The notes beneath the pieces were generated by a model. The model was not told the origin of the DNA. It did no database searches and was given only the letters and a program-made list of their open reading frames with translations. Shown in pieces: positions 6,373 to 13,150 of a DNA stretch of 15,196 nucleotides (its first letter is position 1; each line of letters starts with the position of its first letter). The position numbers and the translations under genes are program-made. The DNA is from Balneolales bacterium. Lineage in GTDB: Bacteria; Bacteroidota; Rhodothermia; Balneolales; Balneolaceae. The stretch is from the NCBI GenBank assembly GCA_030830725.1, contig JAURMN010000165.1:1-15196 (forward strand), read 5' to 3'.

Positions 6373-7134
6373 ATGTATAGAGTTCAATTATCCAATTTCG
6401 AGGGGCCACTCGACCTCCTTCTCTTTTTTATTAAAAGAGATGAGTTGAACATCTATGACATCCCCATTTCCTATATCACAGATCAGTTTTTAGACACCAT
6501 CCGTGCCATGGAAGAACTAGATCTGGATGTGGCCAGTGAGTTTATTTACATGGCCAGTATGTTGATGTCCATCAAGGCCAAAATGATGCTGCCTCGAGAG
6601 GAATCCCTGGAGAATCTTCCGGACGAAGAAGACCCTCGATTTGAGTTGGTACAGCGCCTTCTCGAATATAAGCGGTACAAAGAGATGGCGGAGAAAATGG
6701 GGGATATGCAGGAAGAAGCTCAGCTTAAAACTCCCCGTGGAACAACGGATCCCGATCAGGTCAAACGACCTGAGTCCGGTGAGGCGCTTCGTGATGTTAC
6801 GCTATTCGATTTAATCGCCGCCTACAAAAACGTCCTTTACGGAGTGGAAAGGCGCAGAATCACGCATACGGTCGAAACCTATACGATTACGGTTGAACAG
6901 CAAGCTGAATATCTGCTTTCACGACTCCAAAGAGAGGGTAAACGCTCGTTTCGGGACTTATGTAATTCCTTTAAAACACGCATCGAGGTTGTCACAGCCT
7001 TTCTGGCAGCCCTTGAAATGATCAAGGAACAACAAATTCAACTTCTCCTTGATGATGACCCTCTTGACTTCTGGCTAGATCTAAAGCCTCTGGATGAACT
7101 CTATGGAATCCAATCGCTTTCTCCAGCCAACTAA
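6373..7134 (+). CDS. scpA: Segregation and condensation protein A (kleisin)
   Basis: ScpA is the kleisin subunit that bridges SMC heads and, with ScpB, forms the bacterial condensin that organises and segregates the chromosome. The 253-residue product begins MYRVQLSNFEGPLDLLLFFI, the family signature, followed by KRDELNIYDIPISYITDQF. Then come ASEFIYMASMLMSIKAKMMLP (about 54-74), a variable acidic and basic middle, and the C-terminal winged-helix region (about 165-240: ITVEQQAEYLLSRL, FLAALEMIKEQQIQ). The reading frame stays open upstream into the tRNA, but the conserved N-terminus places the start at ATG 6373. scpB is not in this window. The M28 peptidase gene follows after 27 bp and may be co-transcribed. 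Confidence 0.95.
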   Translation: MYRVQLSNFEGPLDLLLFFIKRDELNIYDIPISYITDQFLDTIRAMEELDLDVASEFIYMASMLMSIKAKMMLPREESLENLPDEEDPRFELVQRLLEYKRYKEMAEKMGDMQEEAQLKTPRGTTDPDQVKRPESGEALRDVTLFDLIAAYKNVLYGVERRRITHTVETYTITVEQQAEYLLSRLQREGKRSFRDLCNSFKTRIEVVTAFLAALEMIKEQQIQLLLDDDPLDFWLDLKPLDELYGIQSLSPAN

Positions 7135-7161
7135 CCCCATCACACCTGAACGAAAACCACC

Positions 7162-8931
7162 ATGACGCCATCCACGATTCTCCTTACGAAACGATTTTCG
7201 ATCCTCGTTTCCACGCTCTTTATCCTTTCTTTTTCGGGTTGCTCCATTCTGAGTAAAACCTCCGTTCCCGCTACTCAAGAGCTCAATACCCAACTTTATG
7301 CTTTTCAAGAGGTGATTACCCCGGAGTTACTCAAAGACCACCTCATGATTTTCGCCTCAGACGAGTTTATGGGTCGTGAAACGGCCACGGAACACGAGCG
7401 AATGGCCGCGAATTATCTGATCAATCAATATCAAAAGCTGAATCTCCCTGGTGGAGGGGCCAATAACAGCTATCTACAAGCCTTTTCCCTGGATGCGACT
7501 GTTACGGATAGTCTTGTATTTACATTAACCTCGGCAACCGGGGTTACAACGGTGAGTCGGATTTCTCAGGGTAATGCTCCAAATGCAGAGTTTCAGATGC
7601 TATTTGGCGGATCAGATAATCTAAATGGGGAAATCGTATTTCTGGGTTTTGGGGTCGCCGATGAAGCGTCAGGAATCGACCAGGTAGTCGGCGCAGAGAT
7701 CGAAGGAAAATGGGTAATGGTATTCCGTGATATTCCTTACACCTATAACGGCATGGATTTAGTAAGTTCTTCGATCACAAATAATGTGCGTATAGGAGCC
7801 CTTCTTCAGGCGGGGGCGACAGGGGTCATCTATATTTCCGAATCAGATCCTCTCGAGTTTGCTTCGGATGTCGAGGCAGGATCTGTAATTTTGAGTAAGC
7901 CGTCCAATTTGCGTCTAAGCTATCGTGAGAGTGCCGGTTTTAGAGGGTTTGGACGAGTTGTCGCGGAAGCACGTGCGGATGTTGCTGCCGAGCTGATCGG
8001 AGTTGCCGTTGAGGACCTGGCCGGGTATAAACAATCCCTTGTCGAATCGATGGCTCAAACCGCATCCGGCACGGCCACTGCCTTGGAGAATGGTCCAGTA
8101 ACCAGCGCTGCGTTTGAGCCCATCGCCTCTGGTTATTCCCTTTCTTTCCAACCCCACAGAAGAGAGGTAAAACTCGAATCCAATAACGTAATGGCATTTT
8201 TGGAAGGGTCGGATCCTGTATTAAAAGAGGAAGTCGTAATTCTGACCTCCCACTATGATCACATCGGGATTACGTTGCCGGATGAATCAGGCGATATGAT
8301 TAATAACGGTGCTGACGATGACGGAAGCGGGACTATTAGCCTTCTGGGTGTTGCCACCGCTTTCAGTAAAGCTGCCGAAAATGGGGTAAGACCCAAGCGC
8401 TCTGTTCTCTTCCTGAATGTATCCGGTGAAGAAAAGGGGCTACTTGGCTCGCGCTATTATTCTGATCACCCGGTCTATCCGATTGAAAATACCGTAGCGA
8501 ATCTTAATTCCGACATGGTGGGTCGTTCCGATGATGCTCACCTCTCCGAAGGTGTTACAGAGTATGTCTATCTGATTGGTGGACCCATTATCTCCTCCGG
8601 TTTGGACAGCCTTGTTACGGTAGCCAACCAAAAATCAGGCAATGTTCTATTCGATTACAAATACAACGATCTAAATGACCCAAATCAATTTTATCGCAGA
8701 AGCGATCACTGGAACTTCGGTCGCCTTGGAATCCCCTTTAGCTTCTTCTTCACCGGAGTTCATGAAGATTACCATCGCCCGTCAGATCATCCCGAAAAAA
8801 TTGATTACAACAAGCTCAGTAAAATTTCACAGGTGATTTTTGGATCTGCTATTGAGTTGGCTAATGTGGATCAGCGCCCTGTAGTGGATAATCAGGAGTT
8901 TATTGAGAAAACCCAGGCACAGCCCAGATAA
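7162..8931 (+). CDS. M28 family zinc metallopeptidase lipoprotein (PA-domain containing)
   Basis: The 589-residue product has a lipoprotein signal: basic start, hydrophobic core and lipobox ending SFSGC with C27, so it is lipid-anchored outside the cytoplasm. Residues about 55-100 form the start of the peptidase fold, about 110-330 a PA-like inserted region, and 340-565 the M28 catalytic core. Expected metal and catalytic residues are present: H364 and D366 in TSHYDHIG, the bridging Asp in NGADDDGSG (D385), the catalytic and ligand pair E423-E424 in SGEEKGLLGS, D451 in NLNSDMVGR, and H538 in EDYHRPSDHP. M28 enzymes with this layout are aminopeptidases or carboxypeptidases with two zinc ions; the substrate cannot be read from the sequence. 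It follows scpA by 27 bp and ends at a hairpin terminator. Confidence 0.93.
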   Translation: MTPSTILLTKRFSILVSTLFILSFSGCSILSKTSVPATQELNTQLYAFQEVITPELLKDHLMIFASDEFMGRETATEHERMAANYLINQYQKLNLPGGGANNSYLQAFSLDATVTDSLVFTLTSATGVTTVSRISQGNAPNAEFQMLFGGSDNLNGEIVFLGFGVADEASGIDQVVGAEIEGKWVMVFRDIPYTYNGMDLVSSSITNNVRIGALLQAGATGVIYISESDPLEFASDVEAGSVILSKPSNLRLSYRESAGFRGFGRVVAEARADVAAELIGVAVEDLAGYKQSLVESMAQTASGTATALENGPVTSAAFEPIASGYSLSFQPHRREVKLESNNVMAFLEGSDPVLKEEVVILTSHYDHIGITLPDESGDMINNGADDDGSGTISLLGVATAFSKAAENGVRPKRSVLFLNVSGEEKGLLGSRYYSDHPVYPIENTVANLNSDMVGRSDDAHLSEGVTEYVYLIGGPIISSGLDSLVTVANQKSGNVLFDYKYNDLNDPNQFYRRSDHWNFGRLGIPFSFFFTGVHEDYHRPSDHPEKIDYNKLSKISQVIFGSAIELANVDQRPVVDNQEFIEKTQAQPR

Positions 8932-8937
8932 CTGAAT

Positions 8938-8978
8938 AAGGGGTTTTATCCATCAAGGTGAGACCCCTTTTGGATTTT
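8938..8978 (+). terminator. Intrinsic terminator after the M28 peptidase gene
   Basis: AAGGGGT (8938-8944) pairs with ACCCCTT (8963-8969) over an 18-nt loop, followed by the T-rich tail TTGGATTTTG. It begins 7 bp after the peptidase stop and lies between this gene and the convergent ftsY. The long loop and interrupted T tract make it a moderate rather than strong terminator. On the minus strand the tail is not T-rich. Confidence 0.6.
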
Positions 8979-9044
8979 GTTTGTAAACTCTCCGAATGAC
9001 AGACCATTAATTCGTTAAGATTTCAGGTAGGCAGAACGGCCAAC

Positions 9045-10316
9045 TTAACTTCCTTTGAGAATCGCTTCAGCAAACAACTCCGCATCGAAGGGTCGAAGAT
9101 CATCGATGCCCTCACCAATCCCGATGTATCGAACGGGAATCTTAAGCTCATTCGAAATCGCCATAACAATCCCTCCTTTGGCGGTTCCGTCCAACTTAGT
9201 AAGGATAAGTCCGGTAATATCGACAGCCTCACGGAACGCTTTCGCCTGCTGAATCGCATTTTGTCCTGTTGACCCATCGAGGACAAGCCAAACTTCCTGT
9301 GGCGCTTCGGGTATCACCTTCCCGATTACGCGTTTAATTTTCGTAAGCTCATCCATTAACGCCGATTTGTTATGCAGACGACCGGCAGTGTCGATAAGCA
9401 CGACTTCTGCTCCTCTGGCTTTTGCCGAATTGACCGTATCAAATGCCACTGCAGCAGGATCGGCATCTTGGCCTTGTTGAACTAGAGAGACATCGGCTCG
9501 TTCACTCCAGATTTTGAGCTGATTCACTGCACCTGCTCTAAACGTGTCTGCTGCGCCAAGAAGAACGTGTTTTCCTCGTGATTTAAATTGGTGAGCAAGC
9601 TTTCCGATAGAGGTCGTTTTTCCAACTCCATTTACGCCTACAATCAAAATCACAAACGGGTCTGTTCCTTTATACTGATTAATAAGATGCTCATTTTCTT
9701 CTGTGGAGACATTGTTGGACTCTTTCATCAATGACAAGACTTCTTCTCGAAGAATCTTCTCCAATTCAACCTCATTGAGGAATTTATCTCTGGCCACACG
9801 TGCTTCCAGTCGATCAATAATTTGGAGCGTTGTCTTTACCCCGACATCGGAACGAATCAGAATTTCCTCAAGCTCGTCCAGAAATTCGCCATCCACAGTG
9901 GTTTTGCCTGCAAATGCCTTTCCAATTTTGGTAAATAAAGAGCCCCCTGTGGGTGAAGGGTCCGGTTTGGCAGAGGCGGAGACGGGCGGGGGTGGGGGTG
10001 AAACTGGAGTTGAGAGTGGTGTAGGTTCTGGTTCGAGTATTGATTCGGGTTCCTGCACTGGGTCAAGAGTGGGTTCTTGCTCAGGTTCCATTTCCTGGGA
10101 AGCTTCAGGCAGCACCTCAATCTCGGACACCTCCTCAACGTCTAACGCAACCTCCTGCGTCGCCTCAATCTCCGGGAATTCTTCAGGAAATAGTGCCACC
10201 TCGGGTTCTGGAGCTACCTCCGGTTTCGGCGCTACTTCCGGAACTACCGGTTCATCAACCACAGGTTGCTGAACAACCTCCGGTTTTTTTCGCTTAAAAA
10301 TGTCAAAAATCCCCAT
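9045..10316 (-). CDS. ftsY: Signal recognition particle receptor FtsY
   Basis: FtsY is the membrane-associated GTPase that receives SRP-ribosome complexes and passes them to SecYEG. The 423-residue protein starts MGIFDIFKRKK, then has an acidic and Pro-rich A domain (about 12-115) with repeated PEVAP, EPEP and PPPPP units. The N domain spans about 125-205 and the GTPase G domain about 218-423. GTPase motifs are GVNGVGKTT (227-235), DTFRAGA (257-263), DTAGR (309-313) and TKLDGTAKGG (373-382); the C-terminus has the usual GIGEGIDDLRPFD. The A domain is highly variable between species and may mediate membrane contact. It lies 28 bp after pgsA on the same strand, so the two genes likely form an operon that couples phospholipid synthesis and membrane protein insertion. 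Confidence 0.97.
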   Translation of the reverse strand: MGIFDIFKRKKPEVVQQPVVDEPVVPEVAPKPEVAPEPEVALFPEEFPEIEATQEVALDVEEVSEIEVLPEASQEMEPEQEPTLDPVQEPESILEPEPTPLSTPVSPPPPPVSASAKPDPSPTGGSLFTKIGKAFAGKTTVDGEFLDELEEILIRSDVGVKTTLQIIDRLEARVARDKFLNEVELEKILREEVLSLMKESNNVSTEENEHLINQYKGTDPFVILIVGVNGVGKTTSIGKLAHQFKSRGKHVLLGAADTFRAGAVNQLKIWSERADVSLVQQGQDADPAAVAFDTVNSAKARGAEVVLIDTAGRLHNKSALMDELTKIKRVIGKVIPEAPQEVWLVLDGSTGQNAIQQAKAFREAVDITGLILTKLDGTAKGGIVMAISNELKIPVRYIGIGEGIDDLRPFDAELFAEAILKGS

Positions 10317-10344
10317 GAAAATGGACTATCAAATTAGGTTTAGG

Positions 10345-10938
10345 TCAGTCAAAGTCAGCGCCTTTCAAAATGGAATACGTTCGTTTAGCATAATCCCCAA
10401 AGGAATAAATCAGTGAAAGGGTAGTAAGGATCAGCAGAGCATTATGAACATCCGTTTCGGAAGGAAAAAAGAAGAGAGAGATCCAGTATACAGCAAGAAT
10501 ATTTACTGATATCTTTCCAGACATCATGGCCATGGCCACTTTTCCGGTTCGTTTTCGAATCATAGCAGAACCGGTAATAATGAGCAGATCACGAAAAATA
10601 GCCATCAAAAGAAACCAAACTGGAATCTGTCCCAGCCAGAACGTGTAAAGAAAAAGCACCAGAGCCAGAAGTTTGTCTGCAACAGGATCCAAGATTTTTC
10701 CCAACTCGCTCACATGATTGGTTTTACGAGCCAGGAATCCATCCAAAAAATCACTAAAAATTGCATACCCAATCAGGATTATCACCCACAGAGTCGGAAC
10801 TCCCCCATTCGCCTCTGTGAGCCAGATCACTGGAAAAGCAATAAAAAGACGGGTTGCGGAAACTGCATTCGAAAGCGTGAACAGTTCCCGTGTAACCGTT
10901 ATTTTACCCGCCTGGGCTGCTTGTGTATCTCCACTCAT
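10345..10938 (-). CDS. pgsA: CDP-diacylglycerol--glycerol-3-phosphate 3-phosphatidyltransferase
   Basis: The product (197 residues) is an integral membrane enzyme of the CDP-alcohol phosphatidyltransferase family, which makes phosphatidylglycerol phosphate from CDP-diacylglycerol and glycerol-3-phosphate at the inner membrane. The full catalytic motif D-x2-D-G-x2-A-R-x8-G-x3-D-x3-D is present: D63, D66, G67, A70, R71, G80, D84 and D88. About five or six hydrophobic segments follow the family pattern. The first roughly 18 residues (MSGDTQAAQAGKITVTRE) are a soluble extension before the usual TLSNAVSATRLFIA start. Related family members use other alcohols (for example phosphatidylserine synthase), but length and motif context favour PgsA. 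The start at 10938 is only 28 bp from the divergent NUDIX start. Confidence 0.88.
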   Translation of the reverse strand: MSGDTQAAQAGKITVTRELFTLSNAVSATRLFIAFPVIWLTEANGGVPTLWVIILIGYAIFSDFLDGFLARKTNHVSELGKILDPVADKLLALVLFLYTFWLGQIPVWFLLMAIFRDLLIITGSAMIRKRTGKVAMAMMSGKISVNILAVYWISLFFFPSETDVHNALLILTTLSLIYSFGDYAKRTYSILKGADFD

Positions 10939-10966
10939 GTTGTTTAGATAATTTCGATTTCAATAT

Positions 10967-11584
10967 ATGAAAAAAGCACGTTGGGATGTTGATCGGGAAG
11001 ACATTACCCTAAAGGAAGACATCGCATTAAAAGAAGAAACACTCTCATCGGATGTGATTTATCAAGGGGTCTTACTGGATGTCAGGTCAGACAAAGCCCG
11101 ACTTCCCGACGGATCGATTTCTGCACGGGAGTGGATTAAACACCCAGGTGCTTGTGCTGTAATTCCGGTTTTTGAAGACGGAACTATTCAGATGATCCGT
11201 CAATTTCGTTACCCTTTGGGTAGATTATTCCTGGAGGTTCCAGCTGGAAAAATTGATCCAGGAGAAGCGGTTGAAACGACGGCAAAACGCGAACTTCTTG
11301 AGGAGACAGGACTAGAATCGGAGCATCTCGTGCATTGTGGAAAGTTTTATCCCTGTATCGGATATTCGGATGAGATTATTCATGTGTTCGTGGCGTGGGG
11401 TCTTTCTGTGATGGAATCTGGTTTGGACGAAGATGAATTCGTGATACCCGTCCGTTTGCCTTTTAGAGATGCCGTTCTGGCGGCACGCGAAGGAAAGCTT
11501 GGGGACTCAAAAACCATCTGCTCACTAACACTCGCCGCTGAATGGTGGAAACATAATGCGCCTTTTCAGATACCCCTAGACTGA
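10967..11584 (+). CDS. NUDIX hydrolase, ADP-ribose pyrophosphatase-like
   Basis: The 205-residue protein has a complete Nudix box G-x5-E-x7-REULEE-x-GU at residues 94-116: G94, E100, R108, E109, E112, E113, G115. The lead-in IRQFRYPLGRLFLEVPAGKID and the segment KFYPCIGYSDEIIHVFVA are typical of the ADP-ribose pyrophosphatase (NudF-like) subgroup, which hydrolyses ADP-ribose and related sugar nucleotides and limits free ADP-ribose. The N-terminal 25 residues are charged (DREDITLKEDIALKEE) and look like an extension. A later non-ATG start near GTG 11055 would remove it and leave room for promoters, but ATG 10967 is the only upstream ATG. The stop TGA 11582-11584 abuts the stop of the convergent gene. 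Confidence 0.9.
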   Translation: MKKARWDVDREDITLKEDIALKEETLSSDVIYQGVLLDVRSDKARLPDGSISAREWIKHPGACAVIPVFEDGTIQMIRQFRYPLGRLFLEVPAGKIDPGEAVETTAKRELLEETGLESEHLVHCGKFYPCIGYSDEIIHVFVAWGLSVMESGLDEDEFVIPVRLPFRDAVLAAREGKLGDSKTICSLTLAAEWWKHNAPFQIPLD

Positions 11585-12115
11585 TCAAGTGTCATATTTC
11601 TGAAGAAAATCGCGGGCTCTCATCTTTTCTAGTTCTACACCGGATTCGGGCTCGATGACCACGACCTCAAAAAGACTTACAATCGCCTGCGCCTTGATGC
11701 ATGCAATGGCTTCTTCGATGGTGGTACAGGTTTCGGATTCACTAACCAGATCATTCAATCCCTGAATGACATAGCGAAGGGCTCTTGCGCGCCTCGGATC
11801 TTTTCGGTTCGAAGAACTTTTTTTGGCAGAATTTCCCGTGGAACCCCCTTTTTGAAAGCGATGGGTGGAATGTGCTCCGTACTGCTCTCTATAAAATTCA
11901 ATTGGTGTGCTTGCATCGGGTTGGACTTCCGATATGAGTCCCCCCTCAAAAAATTCTTTTAGGGACTCCTCTGTAATAAACCAACTCACGCCCAGTTTTC
12001 GGCCGTTGAGTTTTCCGTCTCTGAAGTAATTACGGAGTGTGAGTTTACTCAACCCCAGTTTTTCGTGCAGATCATCTACCGAGTAAAGAGTAAGGGATCC
12101 AATTTTTTTCGGCAT
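11585..12115 (-). CDS. Small helix-turn-helix DNA-binding protein, uncharacterised
   Basis: This 176-residue product has an N-terminal HTH of the MerR/excisionase (HTH_17) type at residues about 9-57: LYSVDDLHEKLGLSKLTLRN, then a wing with GRKLGVSWFITEESLKEFF. Residues 75-110 are a polar, Ser/Lys/Arg-rich linker (KKSSSNRKDPRRAR). Residues 110-176 form a compact mixed domain (RYVIQGLNDLV, IEEAIACIKAQAIVSLFEVVVIEPESG) that I cannot name. I chose ATG 12115; an in-frame TTG at 12133 would add six residues, but neither has a Shine-Dalgarno. The HTH has the start and spacing usual for this fold. No phage or integrase gene is nearby, so an excisionase role is unlikely; a chromosomal regulator is more plausible. 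The stop codon touches that of the NUDIX gene. Confidence 0.8.
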   Translation of the reverse strand: MPKKIGSLTLYSVDDLHEKLGLSKLTLRNYFRDGKLNGRKLGVSWFITEESLKEFFEGGLISEVQPDASTPIEFYREQYGAHSTHRFQKGGSTGNSAKKSSSNRKDPRRARALRYVIQGLNDLVSESETCTTIEEAIACIKAQAIVSLFEVVVIEPESGVELEKMRARDFLQKYDT

Positions 12116-12310
12116 AAGGGACTTATTTGTCAAATTAAACGGAACTCATATGTTATTTTTACTAATATTAAGATGTTAGTTTAATTATCACAACCTATTA
12201 TTACTTATCTAATACTAACTGCTTACGAAATAAATTTTGCCAGGTCTGAAAACCCTCTTAAATTTCTTGTAATTCATTGCTAAAAAAGTAGCACCCTCAC
12301 TTCTATACTG

Positions 12311-12332
12311 ACCTCTTCCCAGAGGTTTTTTT
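12311..12332 (+). terminator. Intrinsic terminator with no gene upstream on its strand
   Basis: ACCTCT (12311-12316) and AGAGGT (12321-12326) form a 6-bp stem with a TCCC tetraloop, followed by an unbroken T run through 12332. It works only for plus-strand transcription. The nearest plus-strand gene (NUDIX) ended over 700 bp earlier with an oppositely oriented gene between. It may end a small RNA started within this region, or catch antisense read-through. A weak possible promoter is TTGCCA at 12237-12242 with TAAATT at 12259-12264 (16-bp spacing). Confidence 0.6.
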
Positions 12333-12355
12333 GTTTCACGGCAGACCATTCTTCT

Positions 12356-12368
12356 CCTCTGCCAGAGG
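12356..12368. repeat. Palindrome related to the neighbouring terminator stem
   Basis: CCTCTG and CAGAGG flank a single C. The arms share CCTCT/AGAGG with the terminator hairpin 40 bp upstream, so the two could pair with each other as alternative RNA structures. It overlaps a larger inverted repeat, GGCAGA (12340-12345) with TCTGCC (12358-12363). No T run follows. It lies downstream of the lipoprotein gene on the minus strand and could also be a 3'-end structure there. Confidence 0.4.
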
Positions 12369-12449
12369 GCTCAACACCTCATTAGATACTAGATTTATAA
12401 AGCGAAATTCACCAGCCTCGCCAACAAGATCGGATACGCCTAAAGTCTC

Positions 12450-13040
12450 TTATTTGATGCGCAAAAAGAGATAGTGCTCATTCAGAGCTTTGTCCACTTC
12501 CATTACCGATTTTTCAATCGCGTCTTTGATAAGTTCGCGTCTCATCTGTTCTGGGTCCATCGTGTCATAGGCTGAAGGCGAAGCTCCATAACCAGACGTT
12601 TGTGTTTGTTTCTTTTTCGTAGCAGTCACATCAAACGATTGTTTGAAAAGTGTCCCTTGATAATCTGCGTTAACCAGAAGTTTAACCGTAACCTCTGTAG
12701 GCTCTGATGTTCCCGTTTGCAGCCTCCGATCTCCCGGATTACTTACATTCTCATACACTCGATTTACGGTCTCATTAATTTCAACACGTAGTAGTGCCAC
12801 CTCTATTTTGATCTGCCGTTGAGAATCCTTGTGAAAGGAAGTCTTGAAATAAGAATCCCATACCTCTGAAAAAACACCATTTGAAACTACTGTGTAGGTC
12901 CCAAGTGAAGACTCTTCTTGCGCTAATGGAACTAAGATTGCGTTTACGGCTACATCCTTTCGCACAAAGTTAGACGAACTCGCACACGCACTGAAAAGAA
13001 TCGCGATTAGTAGAAGAGAAAGGAGTTGAACTTTTTTCAT
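12450..13040 (-). CDS. Small predicted lipoprotein, uncharacterised
   Basis: The 196-residue product begins MKKVQLLSLLLIAILFSAC, a lipoprotein signal with the lipid-modified cysteine at C19, so it should be anchored in the envelope. The mature part has alternating beta-like segments (IKIEVALLRVEIN, TEVTVKLLVNADYQG) and a helical end (MRRELIKDAIEKSVMEVDKALNEHYLFLRIK). This resembles small outer-membrane-associated beta-sandwich lipoproteins in general layout, but I recognise no family. I placed the start at ATG 13040; an upstream in-frame TTG at 13067 would spoil the compact signal peptide. It lies 110 bp after the RND gene on the same strand, so it could be co-transcribed or use its own promoter. 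A possible link with the exporter rests on position alone. Confidence 0.8.
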   Translation of the reverse strand: MKKVQLLSLLLIAILFSACASSSNFVRKDVAVNAILVPLAQEESSLGTYTVVSNGVFSEVWDSYFKTSFHKDSQRQIKIEVALLRVEINETVNRVYENVSNPGDRRLQTGTSEPTEVTVKLLVNADYQGTLFKQSFDVTATKKKQTQTSGYGASPSAYDTMDPEQMRRELIKDAIEKSVMEVDKALNEHYLFLRIK

Positions 13041-13075
13041 CTTGGTCAATTTTAGTTTACTTCCCAAGTACCTTG

Positions 13076-13102
13076 AATGTACGAACCATCACAAAATTTC
13101 AA
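13076..13102 (-). promoter_or_regulatory. Weak candidate promoter for the lipoprotein gene
   Basis: On the minus strand TTGAAA (13097-13102) is followed after 15 bp by TACATT (13076-13081), 35 bp before the lipoprotein ATG. The spacing is short and the match only partial, and the main promoter consensus may differ in this lineage. It is listed as a possibility only. Confidence 0.22.
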
Positions 13103-13150
13103 TACCTACCCGTAATGACAGGCATTTAGTCCATCTTTCAGGGATTTCCG

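Larger units (their letters stand above)
12116..12449. other. 334-bp gene-free region between the HTH gene and the lipoprotein gene
   Basis: No reading frame of useful length is present on either strand. The part nearest the HTH gene (12134-12240) is strongly AT-rich, with ACTAA half-sites at 12161, 12176 (inverted) and 12214. It presumably holds the HTH promoter and perhaps an autoregulatory site. The middle holds a plus-strand terminator-like hairpin (12311-12332). The far part holds a second palindrome (12356-12368) and a GGCAGA/TCTGCC inverted repeat (12340-12363). No recognised RNA family was seen. Confidence 0.6.

Noticed and set aside
9703..10272. A 189-codon plus-strand frame rich in Ser and Gly
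   Set aside because: It is antisense to the Glu/Pro-rich A domain of FtsY; the repetitive Ser/Gly/Thr composition is what that coding repeat gives on the other strand.
12116..12133. TTG start that would lengthen the HTH protein by six residues
   Set aside because: ATG 12115 is nearby, there is no Shine-Dalgarno for the TTG, and the added residues are outside the HTH.
13041..13067. TTG start that would lengthen the lipoprotein by nine residues
   Set aside because: MKKVQLLSLLL from ATG 13040 gives a normal compact lipoprotein signal; the extension adds charged residues before it.
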